Assembly: GCA_947471745.1 (NCBI GenBank)
Contig: CANJKZ010000020.1
Location: 248,001 to 312,000 of the forward strand
Origin: Closterium sp. Naga37s-1
Lineage: Eukaryota; Streptophyta; Zygnematophyceae; Desmidiales; Closteriaceae
Length of the DNA stretch: 64,000 bases
Reading direction: 5' to 3'
The position numbers and the translations under genes are program-made. This document shows, in pieces, positions 43,630 to 55,530 of the stretch; position 1 is the stretch's first letter, and each line of letters starts with the position of its first letter. A model generated the notes under the pieces. That model was not told the origin of the DNA. It saw nothing but the letters and a program-made list of their open reading frames with translations, and did not search any database.

Positions 43630-46160
43630 CTACGTAAGCAAGTGAGGACGGGCAGGCACAAGGCCAAGCTGGGTGCAGAAACGCTGGTGGTCACAAGGCG
43701 GCAACGCCTTGGTGAAGATATCTGCAGTGTTGGCCTCAGAGACCACATGCACCATGCGGGCCTGGCCACGCTGCTGCAACTCACGCAGAAGGAAGTAACA
43801 AAGCTGGATGTGTTTCGCCTTCCCAACCAGTCGGGGCTCCTCACACAACAGGACAGCAGACCTATTGTCATCGAACAAGACTGGGGGAGAGCGAGGCCGC
43901 TCACCAAGGTCGGTGAGAAGGAAAGACAGCCAGCGAAGCTCCTGAGCGGCCATGGCCACAGCGTACACCTCGGCCTCACAGCTGGAACCAGCAACAGACG
44001 ACGCCCGATTTGACCGCCACGAAATAGCACCTGCCCCGAGGCTAAAGGAGTACCCCTGTGTAGACCGACGCGTCTCCGCGTCATCGACCCACGACGAGTC
44101 CGAGTAACCTGTAAGTGTAACTGGCTGCTTCCCTCCAAGGACAAGTCCCATGCCTGATGTACTCGCCACATACTTCGCCACCCTCGTAGCCGCATACCAG
44201 TGGGAAGGTCGGTGTCTCCCATGTGCAACAAAGCGTGCAAGGACGCTAAGAGGGTAAGCTAGGTCTAGGCGAGTGCAGGTCATCAGGTACATGAGACAAC
44301 CCACCAGCTCAGAATATGGACCGCTGGACTCAAATGGCTCGTCCGAAGGTGGAGCCGTAAGCCCATAATCCACACCAAGAGGGGTGAGCTATACCTTGGA
44401 GAACGGGAAGCGAAACCACTTGAGGATCTGCTCGACCATATGCGACTGAGTCAGCGTAATGGTGCGAGCTGCCCTGTCCCTGGTGATCTGTAGGCCAAGG
44501 TAGTGTTGCAGCTCACCAAGGTCAGTGCAAGTGTGTCTCCTCTGCAGTTCCTCCTTCACGGAGGCCAGCGTGCGTTGGTTGGGAGTGGCGAACACCAGGT
44601 CGTCGACGTAGACCAGGACAAAGAACGAGGTCGAGCCACGGCGAACGAACAGTGACGGGTCAGCAGACGACGGAAAGAAGTCAAGAGCTGCAAGGGTCGA
44701 GCGAAGTGTGTCGTGCCACTCACGTGGAGCCTGACGCAGGCCATAGATTGGTCGACGCAGCTGCCACTGGGTCCCAGGTGGGAAAGAGCCAGTGAAGCCA
44801 GGCAGGCGACGCAGCCAGATCTGCTCGTGCAGGCTCCCCTGAAGGAACGCGGTGGAAAAGTCCAAGGAGTGCAACTCGTAGTCGCGCTGGGTTGCAATAT
44901 GCAGCAACACCCGAAGGGTACTCATCTTCGGCGTGGGAGCGAAGGTCTGGAAGAAGTCCACCCCCTCTTACAGACTGAAGCCTCTCGCCACATAGCGCGC
45001 CTTGAACCTTGATCCAGGCGGCCGCTTCACCTTGCAGAGCCATCGGCCACTGACGACGTTCGTCCCATAGGGTGGGACTGCGTCAACGTAAGTGCCTGTG
45101 GACCTATAAGATGCCATCTCTGCCTCCTCAGCTGCTATCCAGTACGAAGCCCAGGGTCCCGAGACCACCTCGGTGTGAGTGCGAGGGATTGGGATGTCAA
45201 GGGCGTCTGGATCCCCCTCAGGGGCAAGTAGCATGGCGCAGAGATGAGGAACAGCGGCCGCAAGGAAGCCAAGCTCGAACTGCCTGTCCTCGAGGACCTC
45301 CAAGGGAAAGACAGGAGCACCCCCAGAGAACGGAGATTGAGCAGGGCCACTCACCACGTGAGCGGCGTAGTCAAGGCGGTGGGAAGAGGCAAAGCCAGCG
45401 ACATTGGTAACAAGAGCTGAGACAGACAACAGAGGTGCCGTCGGGTGAGTGACCAACGCGGAAAAAACACGGGAGACGACAGGACGGGAGGCACGGAGGT
45501 AGTCGGACAACGGATCGTGAAGCACAGTGAGGGACGACTCAGGGGGCTGTGGAAGGACAGGAGGAGGTGGAACACGAGAGCGAAGAACAAGGTGGAACGG
45601 ACCGTCTACACGGTAACGGGACTGACGACGCTCTGGGGACACAGCACGACTGAGGTGAGAACGACGAGTCCACTGGGACGAGGAAAGGGACTCAACAGGG
45701 GGAACAAGAGGGGACGATAGGGGACCACGAACAAACGTGCAGGTGCTGGGTCGGGGAGGTCGCGTAGTCGCAGTCGCTGCTGCTCTGCCTCCTCTGGCAC
45801 ATGCTGCGACGGTACCGGCCCCTGCTGCTGCTCCTGTGGCTCCGCCGCTGCCCTCTCCTGCTGCAACTGCAGCTGCACCCGGTGCTGCGACCGAGACTCC
45901 TGCGCTACCCTCTCCTGCTGCGGCCGTGACTCCTCCTCTACTCTCTCCTGCTAGGTCTGTAACTGCACCTGTTGCTGCGGGTGGGACTCCTGCTCTACCC
46001 TCTCCTGCTGCGGCCGTGACTGCTCCTCTACTCTCTCCTGCTGTGTCTGTAACTGCACCTGCTGCTGCGGGCGGGATTCCTGCTCTACCCTCTCCTGGTG
46101 CGGCCGTGACTCCTCCTCTACCCTCTCCTGCTGCGGCTGTGACTCCTCCCCTACTCTCTC

Positions 46161-46203
<43 letters not shown>

Positions 46204-48620
46204 ACCCTCTCAAACCGCTCACTCTCCTCCCTCTCCAACCGAAGGAGACGCTGCTCACGGGTCAGGAAACGTACAATGCGCGGTGTAAGCGCCACAGTGC
46301 CAGTGCCTCCAGCTCCAGCACCCCCAAAACCAGCACCTCCACCACCGACACCCCCGGGGCCTCCAGTACCTCCCGCAGGAACACCCCCAGGCTCCGCAGC
46401 AACCGGCGGCAGAGAAGAACGAGGAGGAAACTGCGGGACGGACGGGAAGCCAGGGGGTGAGGCGGGGCGAGGCCGCAGACTCGAGGCTGCCATGTCCTCC
46501 ACAGGAGTGACCTCCACGCCCACAACCCCTGCACCCCCAGAGCCGACACCACCAGCTCCTGCAGCCCCAGTACCCTCACCCTCCGCAACTGCACCTCCCG
46601 CACCCGCAGACACGACAGGGACTGGACGCTGCGGGGGGGACGATTGCGGAGTGACGTGCGACACACCTGACGGGGCAGGACGCGAAGGGGGAAAAGACCC
46701 GTAAGGTGTGTCTGGGGGCAGGACGGGTGGGCTACCGGGGCGACAAGGGGAGGCTCAAGGGTGTGGAATAGTGGGGGGGAAAAGACCTCAGTACCTCGGT
46801 GGGGTCGACTCCTGTAGTAACAGACAGACTCGTCGAACGTGACGTCCTGAGAAGCGAAGAACCCGCAGGTGACCGGGTCGTAGAACACCCAGCCGGAGGC
46901 GTCCAAAGGGAAGCCAAGAAAGACGCGGGCACGAGTGCGCGGAGACAACTTGTTCGCGCCAGGGGCGCGAACGTGAGCCAGAGAACCCCAGACGCGGAAG
47001 TCAGCTGCTACACCCTGTAAACCTGACCAGAGAGAGACCGGCATCACCCGTGGCCGTGCGTCACTGGGCCACAGGTTCAGCTGGTGCGCGGCGTAGCGGA
47101 CCGCCTGAGGCCACAAGAACTGAGAGGCACCGGCATGGCACATGGAGGTCCGGGCAACCTCCATGACCAAGCCGATGCGACGCTCGGCTACCCCGTTCTG
47201 CTGCGGCAACGCTGGTAGCGTGTACGACTGAATGACTCCCTGACCCTGACAGAACGTCTCCGAACGAGTGGAAGAAAATTCAGCACCACGGTCCGAGTGT
47301 AGGCGAAGCCCACACAGGCCCTGGGCACCACCCCACGCTAGTAGCCACGGCTCGAGGACGGTAGGCAGGTCGGCCTTCCGTCGCAACGGGAAAACCGTGG
47401 TGTAGTAGGAGTAGTCGTCCACCACAATCAGGAAGTAGCGCTCCTGACGTGGTCCAAGGACCGCGGAGGGGCCCCAGACGTCCAAGTGCAGGGTCTGGAA
47501 GGGAGCCGTGGTGGGGGGGAACGTGGAGGATTGAGGGGCAGCGCGCTGCCGACCCTCGACGCAAGGGATGCACAGCGGCGCAAGCGAGCGAGGAAGCGGG
47601 GCAAGCAACTCTGGGTGCCTGAGACCAGACGGTAACGTGCCATCCTACTGAGACGTGGGAATGACGGGTGACCTAGATGGTGGTGCCAGAGGACAGACGG
47701 GTGGGTGAGGGAGCGACAGTCGCACGATACAGCAGCTACCTGACCTGACCTGACCTGGCCTGACCCAGTGCGGTGGGACCCATTATGTAGTGAGTACAGA
47801 CCAGAGCCCGGCTCCCTGTGAAAAGTGGCCAGAGGGGCCCCAGTGGTACCAACTGTGCAAGAGGCAACAGGCTCGTCCAGTGGGAAAGTGGTGACTACAC
47901 CTAGGTCGTGGAGGTGACTGACACCCACCAGGTTCCTAGAGATCGACGGGGTGTAGTAACCTGTTAGAAAACCTGAGGGAGCCGCCAGACACGGGAGAGT
48001 GGTGGTGCTGCGAGCAACTATACGTCCCACAGAGGGGTCAGCCAAGGCGACAGTGACTGGAGTGCGCAGTGGTGTGAGGTCAGTACAGTCGCGAAAGAAA
48101 CAGCTGGACGCTCCAGAGTCTAGGGTGAAGGAAAGTTGTGCAGTCTGTGGGGTCGCACCCGAACCAGCAACAAAGGCTAGTGCTAGACTAGTGGTAGCTG
48201 CAGCTCCTACACAAAGACCTTCAGAGGTGCCTGGACTGGAAACGACACATGCACCAAGACTGGAAACACAGGTCTCTACTCGTGCAGCCGGGAACGGTCC
48301 TAGACCAGGTAGGTGAGACTCAACGGGTGCAGCAGTGCGCTGGCGAAGTCGCGAGGGCCAGTGCGGTGCAATAGTGTGAGGACCAAAACGCTCACGGTGG
48401 AGGTCGTCGAGTCGACGGTAGCAGCTGGACGCGGAGTCATCAGGACTCCAGCAGGTAGTGCAAGCACCAGGGCCTGTCAGGGCCCGGTACCCGCAAGGGC
48501 CGACGTCTCGCCCACTGCTAGCTGAGCCACTGCTGGGGGCTCCACACTTTGGACCCGCAGGTCCCCACTGCCGGGAGTGCTGCGGCTGGCCCTGCTGCTG
48601 TAGAACTCGAGTACACGCCA
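43630..48620 (-). pseudogene. Element F gag-pol region (fossil)
   Basis: Right to left: finger region PCGYRALTG (about 48440-48500); protease SFTLDSGASSCFF (about 48095-48140); integrase with WHHHLGHPSFPRL, CIPCVEGRQ, LDVWGP, HSDRGAEFSS and NGVAERRIG (about 46800-47690); a linker with QQERVEEESRPQ repeats (about 45840-46240); RT with MASYRSTGTYVD, LHSLDFSTAFLQGS and VYVDDLVFATPNQ (about 44390-45130); RNase H with GYSDSSWVDD, SSCEAEVYA and VSEANTADIFTK (about 43640-44120). Copia order, closest to element E. Broken. Confidence 0.92.
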
Positions 48621-48639
48621 TGTGAGTAGCTAGAAACGG

Positions 48640-50275
48640 GGGTGGTTCTGGCAGGTGGGCCTAAACTGCTGCTAGAGGTAGGCTATCTTGCTGCTGGTTC
48701 CGCTGGGGGCAGCCTAAGCTGCTGCTGGTGCGCTGGGGGCAGCCTATGCTGCTGCTGGTGCGCTGGGGGCAGCCTATGCTGCTGCTGGTTCTGCTGGGGG
48801 CAGCCTATGTTTCTGTTAGTGCACTAGCGGTAGCCTAAGCTGCTGCTCGAGCGCTGGGGCAGCCTATGCTGCTTCTGGCTTTGCTGGGGGCAGCCTTAAC
48901 TGCTGCTACTGGTGCTGCTGGTGGCGGGTTTCAGCTCTTGAGGCGGAGGATTCAGGTCGTGGGGGAGGGCAGCCCCGACTGGTACAGATGGGGCAGTGGG
49001 TGCGGTTCTGTGCGGTTCTGTGCAGTCCAGTGCGTTTCTGCATGGTTCTGTGCGGTGCTGTGCGGTTCTGCGGGGTGGAGAGTGCCGGGTGGGGCGGTTC
49101 ATTCCGGGTGAGGTGACTGGAACGGGTGGGGCAGCAGCTCTGGCTGGAATGGGTGGGGCAGCGGGTGCGGTTCTGTGCGGTTCTGTGTAGTTCAGTGCAG
49201 TTTCGCGCGGTGGGGAGTGCCGGGCGGTGTAAGTTGCTGGTTTTGCTAGGGGGTAGTTTAAGTTGCTGCTGGTGCGCCGACGGCAGTGGAAGCTGCTGCT
49301 GGTGCGACTGGTGGCAGTCTAAGTTGCTGGTGGTTCTCCTGGCCGTAGTCTAGGCTGCTGGTGCTACTGGCGGCAGTGTAATCTGCTAGTGCTATTGGCG
49401 ACGAGTGTGGCAGCTCGTGGGGAGGCGGGTGTCAGGTGGGGCGGCTGTTAAGGCAGCGAGCTACGGGTGGGGAAGGTAAGGCGGCGGTTCTGTGCGGTTC
49501 TGTACGGTTCTGTGCGGTTCTGTGCGGTTCTGCGCGATTCTGCACGTTTCTGTACGGTTCTGTGCGGTTCTGCACGGTTCTGTGCGGTTCTGTGCAATGG
49601 AGAGTACTGGGTTGGGCGGCTGATTCCGGGTGAGGAGATTGGAACGGGTGGGGCAGCAGGTTTCTAGGTGGGGCGGCAGTTTCAGGTCTGGGGCAGCGGT
49701 TTGCAGTTCCTGGGGCGGCCGATTTCTGGTGTGGCGGCGGTTTTTTGCTCGTGGGGCGGCAGATCGCGGGTGAGGCGACGGCTAACAGGGTGGGCGGCGG
49801 GTAAGGCAGCGGGTGGGGCCGCGTCTAACTGGTGGGGCGGCGGTTACGACGGTGGGAAACGGGTGTGGGGACGGGTCGCTGGTGCGCGCGGCTGCTGCTG
49901 TGCGTGCGTGCGACTAATGGCGGGGCCGCGGGGCCCGCTAGCGAAGGGGCCTCTGGGCCCACGAACTAAGGGCCGCGGGGCCCGCTAACGAAAGGCCGCG
50001 GGGCCCGCTAACGAAAGGCCGCAGGGCCCGTTAACTAACAGCCACGACGGGTGACGGGCGATGGGAAAAAAAAAAAAAGGAAAACGGCCGCGATCGACGG
50101 AGGGAAACGGGCGACGGGCGACGGGCGACTGGCGACGGGGGGGGGGGGGGGGGTCTACGGGCGACGGGGCCTAAGGTAAGCGCGATACGGGCGGTCTAGG
50201 ACGGGGCGCGACTAGGTGGGCCCATGATAGTCGAGTGATTTTTCCTAAGGGGAAAATCTCGCTAGGGTTAACCTA
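48640..50275 (-). repeat. Element F leader with 30-bp and 10-bp repeats
   Basis: Near gag, 30-bp units around GCTGCTGGTGCGCTGGGGGC (about 48690-48900, with decayed copies to 49400). Further out, 10-bp units GTTCTGTGCG (about 49000-49090, 49160-49200 and 49485-49600). Near the LTR the leader is GC-rich, with GGCCGCGGGGCCCGCTAACG repeats (about 49920-50035) and a run of 17 G at 50137-50153. Confidence 0.85.
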
Positions 50276-50286
50276 GCTCTATACCA
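50276..50286 (-). promoter_or_regulatory. Element F primer binding site
   Basis: Minus strand TGGTATAGAGC, the 11-base variant. Confidence 0.85.
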
Positions 50287-50424
50287 TGTCACAATGTAAA
50301 AATTAACTAAAACAGAAAGTACAAACAAGATATATGCAAAAACTAACCCTAGTGCAAGTACAAAATAACACAAGGGAGAACACCTAGACTAGAACTACAC
50401 AAGCTATAGAAATATAATTTGACA
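50287..50424 (-). repeat. Element F 5' LTR
   Basis: 138 bp, about four mismatches to the 3' LTR. Confidence 0.93.
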
Positions 50425-50429
50425 AGTGC

Positions 50430-50744
50430 TTGTTGCAGCTAGCTGCCACTAGCAAGCGTAGGCAACGCCTAGCGCCTTTCTTGGCAGCTCTGAGAACGCC
50501 AGCAGCAACATAGGTCGTCCTCAATGGAGCGCTACCAGCAGCTCCTCCTACTGTCGTGACACTCCTAGCTGCTACTCGTTGTTGCCAATACTGCCCCTGC
50601 TAGACTGCCACCCATGCCGCCCCTGCTAGTTAGCTGCACTTGCTGCCCCATCCTAGGCTACTATGTGGACGTTGCAGCAGCAGTAGTAGTGGCCGCAGCT
50701 ACAGGTTCAGCAGCAGCGACCGCAGCAGCCACTACACTAGAATC
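50430..50744 (+). mobile_element. Element N, second piece (leader)
   Basis: Continues N's leader after F's TSD: alanine-, cysteine- and leucine-like triplet repeats (GCAGCAGC, GCTGCC). Interrupted by element J at 50745. Confidence 0.65.
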
Positions 50745-50881
50745 TGTCAAAACATTTACTTCTAGTTATTTCTCTCTAGGTTGTGTAGGGGTCATTCCTT
50801 AGAGGGTACAACCCAATTCTCTCGATTGTCTTGTACCCCCTCCCCTTACCTAATCCACACTCCTTCCTAGTATTCTCAACT
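50745..50881 (+). repeat. Element J 5' LTR
   Basis: 137 bp, TGTCAAAACATTTAC to TAGTATTCTCAAC. Confidence 0.92.
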
Positions 50882-50893
50882 TGGTATCAGAGC
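50882..50893 (+). promoter_or_regulatory. Element J primer binding site
   Basis: TGGTATCAGAGC after the 5' LTR. Confidence 0.9.
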
Positions 50894-51289
50894 TAGGACC
50901 TTCCTAGCCTAGGACGAAATTTTTCAAAGGGCCCACCGTTAAAACCTTCCTATTCCTGCCCAAATCGCACCCTAGGCGCGTTCTCTTATTTTTCTGCCCG
51001 AAATGCGCCCTTAGATGCGTCGATTTTCGCTGCCCCGCGGCCCTGCCCTGTCCTGTCGCGCGTAGCCCACGAGCAGCCCGTACAGCCCGCGTCAGGCCCG
51101 CGCACAGCCCGTATAGTCCGCGATAGGCCTTCGCACCGCCCGTACAGCCCGCGCCAAGCCCGCGCGCGGCCCGTACAGTCCGCACTAGGCCTTCGCGCAG
51201 CCCGTACAGCCCATGTCAGGCCCGCGCGCGGCCAGTACAGCCCATGCCAGGCCTGCACGCTGCACTGCACCTGTGCTGCTGCTCTACCC

Positions 51290-51600
51290 CTGCTGCTACT
51301 TGCTGCAGCTGCTCCTACTTGCTGGCGCTGCTGCTACTTGCTCCAGCTGCTCCTACTTGCTGCCGTTGCAGCTACTTGCTGCAGCTGCTCCTACTTGCTG
51401 CCGCTGCTGCTACTTGCTGCAGCTGCTCCTACTTGCTGCCGCTGCTGCTACTTGCTGCAGCTGCTCCTACTTGCTGCCGCTGCTGCTACTTGCTGCAGCT
51501 GCTCCAACTTGCTGCCGCTGCTGCTACTTGCTGCAGCTACTCCTACTTGCTGCCGCTGCTGCTACTTGCTGCAGCTGCTCCTACTTGCTGCAACTGCTCC
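51290..51600 (+). repeat. 38-bp minisatellite in element J leader
   Basis: Units of 38 bases built from two similar halves (CTACTTGCTGCAGCTGCT and CTACTTGCTGCCGCTGCT). Because 38 is not a multiple of three, all frames read the same peptide in turn, which explains the similar open frames here. Confidence 0.85.
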
Positions 51601-52633
51601 CCTTTGCTGCTGCTAGGTGCTGCTGCTGCTCCACCACTGAGCACAAGCCGTGCCGCCCATTCATAACCGCGCCGCCCAGCCCGAAGTGTAACTACTGCTG
51701 CTACAGCTAGTGCTAACCTGCTGCTGCTGCTCGAGTTACTGCTACTGCTAATGCCACTACTACTGCCGCCATGGCTAGCCCTAGTGTTCTTACCTTCGAT
51801 GCTGAGAGTTGAGCGGTCGATTTCGAGGTCTGGGTCGATGACCTTCAGCTCTTTCTGCAGTGCGACTCTAGGGACGGAGTTTCACTGTTCGATCACACGT
51901 CTGGCGTCGCTGTTGCACCTGCTACCGATGCTGACAGTGCTGTTTGCTCGCAGTGGACCACGCGCGATGCTGCTGCGCGCCTTGCTGTTCGTAGTCACCT
52001 GCCGTCTGCTGAGCACGCGCACTTTAGCCAGTACAAGACTGCTCAGACTCTGTACGACGCTGTTGTTGCGCGTTACTCCTCCCCTGCCACTGCTGCCCTT
52101 GCTGCAGCTGCTCCTACTTGCTGCAACTGCTCCCCCTTGCTGCTGCTAGGTGCTGCTGCTGCTCCACCACTGAGCACGAGCCGTGCCGCCCATTCATAAC
52201 CGCGCCGCCCAGCCCGAAGTGTAACTACTGCTGCTACAGCTAGTGCTAACCTGCTGCTGCTGCTCGAGTTACTGCTACTGCTAATGCCACTACTACTGTC
52301 ACCATGGCTAGCCCTAGTGTTCTTACCTTCGATGCTGAGAGTCGAGCGGTCGATTTCGAGGTCTGGGTCGATGACCTTCAGCTCTTTCTGCAGTGCGACT
52401 CTAGGGACGGAGTTTCACTGTTCGATCACACGTCTGGCGTCGCTGTTGCACCTGCTACCGATGCTGACAGTGCCGTTTGCTCGCAGTGGACCACGCGCGA
52501 TGCTGCTGCGCGCCTTGCTGTTCGTAGTCACCTGCCGTCTGCTGAGCACGCGCACTTTAGCCAGTACAAGACTGCTCAGACTCTGTACGACGCTGTTGTT
52601 GCGCGTTACTCCTCCCCTGCCACTGCTGCCCTT
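51568..52633 (+). repeat. 533-bp tandem duplication in element J
   Basis: 51568-52100 and 52101-52633 are nearly identical, offset by 533 bases. Each holds the end of the leader and the start of gag (MASPSVLTFDAES-type). Confidence 0.93.
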
Positions 52634-52939
52634 AGCCGCCTCATGCTGCCGTACCTGTTCCCTGACTTAGCTGCTTTTGCCACAGTCGCTGACCTCATTA
52701 CACAACTCCGCACTAGTGACACCCGTTACCGCGCTGCGCTTCCTGCCGAGTTCTGCGCTGCGAACCCCCCCCCCTATGTACATCACTCTCTACTACCTCG
52801 TCACCCGGCTCCCTGACTCCCTTCGCTCGGTCAGGGACCACTTCCTCTCCCTTTGCCCCACCACACTCACCGTTGACCTCCTCGAGGAGCGCCTCCTTAA
52901 AGCTGAGAATAGTATAGTCGCTGTAGGAGCCTCTCGTGG

Positions 52940-52944
52940 TGACC
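52940..52944. repeat. Target site duplication of element I, left copy
   Basis: TGACC; right copy at 55774-55778. Confidence 0.92.
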
Positions 52945-53187
52945 TGTCACGAGACTAGCTTAGCTGGTAACCGGGTTTAAGAAGGGCCTAGGCTTAGTAG
53001 CCTAGGCCAAGGGGGTGTCGAGAGTGTTGTGCCAAGAAGGATTGAGAATGTGTGGAGGTTCACTATAGCACACGAGTACATATAGCAACCTAACAAAGGT
53101 GAAAGAGGTGCACCACCATTCAAGGGCATTACACAACAGCTACACTACAAGCAGATTATACTAAATAGATATAAATCTATTTTGACA
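52945..53187 (-). repeat. Element I 3' LTR
   Basis: 243 bp; minus strand TGTCAAAATAGATTTAT to TAGTCTCGTGACA. Hairpin GGCCTAGGCT-TAGT-AGCCTAGGCC at 52985-53008. The tract CAGATAGGGGGTG (minus) abuts at 53188-53200. Confidence 0.93.
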
Positions 53188-54009
53188 CACCCCCTATCTG
53201 CCTGAAGTGCATAACCATGTGCAGAGCCCCCCTTGAAGGGGTACACCTGTAAAACCCCATTACAGGGCGTGGGAACACCAGCAAGGGGCCCCCTTTGAAG
53301 CTGACAAGCAGCAACCACCAAGCAGCATCTGAACCACCGCGGTGGAACAGGTGCCCGGCTGCGGTTGAACGCCCCGCAGCAGGTGCACGGTGTGCGAGGA
53401 GCACGGGTACGGGTAGCGGGTTCGGGTAGCAACTAGGTGCTGTACGGGACGGGCCGCACGGGGGTGACGGGCAGCACGAGACCGGGCAGCACAGACCGGG
53501 TGGGGCACGAGCGAGAACAGACAGCACGGGTGGGGCACAAACGGGTACAGACAGCACGGGTAGGGCACAAACGGGCAGAACGGGGCAGCACGGGCAGAAC
53601 GGGGCAGGACACGGGCTGAACGGGGCAACACGGGCAGAGCGGGGCAGGACACGGGCTGAACGGGGCAGGACACGGGCTGAACGGGGCAACACGGGCAGAG
53701 CGGGGCAGGACACGGGCTGAACGGGGCAACACGGGCAGAACGGGGCAACACGGGCAGAGCAGGGCAGGACACGGGCTGAACGGGGCAACACGGGGACAAC
53801 GGGGCAGCACAGGCAGAACTTGACAGGACAAGGGCTGAACGGAGCAACACGGCACGGAAACGGGCACGACACAGGCAGAACGGGGCAGCACGGGGGCAGC
53901 ACGGGAACACGGGGGCAGCACGGGAACACGGGGACAGCACGGGAACACGGGGGCAGCACGGGAGCACGGGGGCAGCACAGGAGCACGGGGGCAGCACGGG
54001 AAGCACGGG

Positions 54010-54270
54010 ACGCACAGGTGAAACGGGTGGGGCACAACCGGGTACGGACAGCAAGGGTGAAACGGGTGGGGCACAACCGGGTACGGACAGCACGGGTGAA
54101 ACGGGTGGGGCACAACCGGGTACGGACAGCACGGGTGAAACGGGTGGGGCACAACCGGGTACGGACAGCACGGGTGAATTGGGTGGGGCACAACCGGGTA
54201 CGGACAGCACGGGTGAAACGGGTGGGGCACAACCGGGTACGGACAGCACGGGTGAAACGGGTGGGGCAAG
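54010..54270. repeat. 39-bp minisatellite in element I
   Basis: About six units of 39 bases beginning GGGTACGGACAGCACGGGTG. Related ACGGGCAGAACGGGGCA-type units fill 53550-54000. They give long cysteine/proline-rich frames on the minus strand in all phases, which I do not call genes. Confidence 0.88.
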
Positions 54271-54700
54271 TACGGGGAACACGGGCGGAAGCACGGGTGG
54301 ACAGCAAGGCACGGGCGGCAGGGGATGGGAGGAGGAGGCGGATGATGCTGCAGTTGAACTCTCACCACCCACACCCCCTGAACCTCCCTCCCACAGCAGT
54401 AGTAGTGGCAGCGAAAACGAGGAGGAGGTGTGGTGGCAGCGGATGGGGGTGCGGTTCCACTCCCACACACCTTCATCCTCCCCCCACAGTAGCAGATGCG
54501 AGACTGAGAGGGAGAGGAGGAGGAGGCGGTTGAGGCTGCAGAATCCCTCTTGGCACCCCCTTACCCTCCCCCCAACAGCCTACCACCTCCGCCTCCACAC
54601 CCGCTGCCTCCCCACTGGCCGCCACCCCCACCACCTCGAGCTAGCACGGTAGCAGTCGCAAGCGCGGCTGGAGCTGGCGGGAGCGTGGGTGGGGGCGACC

Positions 54701-54720
54701 GGGGGGGGGGGGGGGGGGGG
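54701..54720. repeat. Run of 20 G in element I
   Basis: Uninterrupted G20, followed by AGGAGGAGG. A likely site of length error or variation. Confidence 0.9.
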
Positions 54721-55254
54721 AGGAGGAGGGGACGGGCGGGCGGCGGCGCGAGCGGTAGGCTGCAGGAACGGGCAGCGCGCGGGCGACGGGTTGCAGCAGC
54801 AGATGACGCGCGATCGCCGGTGCGCTGGCGGTCGTCGCTGACGTTCCGCCGCCACTCCCTTCCCCTTTGCCCTCTTCCCCCCCACAACGATCCACCGCCA
54901 CTCCCTTCCCCCTTTCCCTCTCCCCCCCACAGCGTTCCGCTGCCACTCCCTTCCCCTTTTTCCTCTCCCCCCCACAGCGACCGCCGCTGCACACGCGAAC
55001 AGCCGCGACTGGGGGGGTGACGGGCATGGGGCGCGGGTAATGCGACGGGCAGAGTGGCAGCGGGCTACGGTGCTCCGGGGCAACGGGAAGCAGGGCGGGG
55101 TTCGAGTGGCGTACGGGCGACGGGTGGGGTGCGGGTGGCGTACAAGCGACGGGCAGGGTGCGGGTTGCGGCGAGCGGAACGGGGGGACGTAACGGGTGGC
55201 GCGACGCGACGGCGGGGCCCGCGCAGGTCCGGATCAACGAGAACGAGGGCCCGC

Positions 55255-55440
55255 GGGGGTCCTTAACTAGCGCAAGAACGGGGCCCGCGCGGGCCCTTAA
55301 CTAGCGCGAGAACGGGGCCCGCGCGGGCCCTTAACTAGCGCAAGAACGGGGCCCGCGCGGGCCCTTAACTAGCGCGAGAACGGGGCCCGCGGGGGGTCCT
55401 TAGGCTAGCGCGAGAATGGGGCCCGCGGGGAGCCGCGTTA
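55255..55440. repeat. GGGCCCGCGCGGGCCC repeats in element I
   Basis: Four to five units of about 40 bases around GGGCCCGCGCGGGCCCTTAA near the primer site; self-complementary, so each unit could fold. Confidence 0.8.
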
Positions 55441-55518
55441 CGATACGAATGGGGCGACGGAGCACGGGGCGACGGGCTAACGGAGCGCGGGGCAGTGGGC
55501 CCATGTGAGAATCGACTG

Positions 55519-55530
55519 GCTCTGATACCA
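55519..55530 (-). promoter_or_regulatory. Element I primer binding site
   Basis: Minus strand TGGTATCAGAGC directly beside the 5' LTR. Confidence 0.9.

Larger units (their letters stand above)
43277..50424 (-). mobile_element. Element F: copia element inserted in N
   Basis: Full-length minus-strand insertion with 138-bp LTRs (about four mismatches, 3 percent), perfect TSD AGTGC, primer site and polypurine tract. Parts right to left: 1.6-kb repeat-rich leader, a gag C-terminal/zinc-finger region, protease, integrase, Gln/Glu-rich linker, RT, RNase H. Broken, with several breaks. A gag N-terminal domain like that of C is not recognisable. Same subfamily as E. Confidence 0.95.

Noticed and set aside
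54010-54270. Regular 39-bp repeats as an array or coding repeat
   Set aside because: No spacers, and several frames are open on both strands; a minisatellite in element I.
53177-54476. Three overlapping cysteine/proline-rich frames of 350-400 codons
   Set aside because: Same minisatellite read in all phases; no start context, domain or conserved partner.
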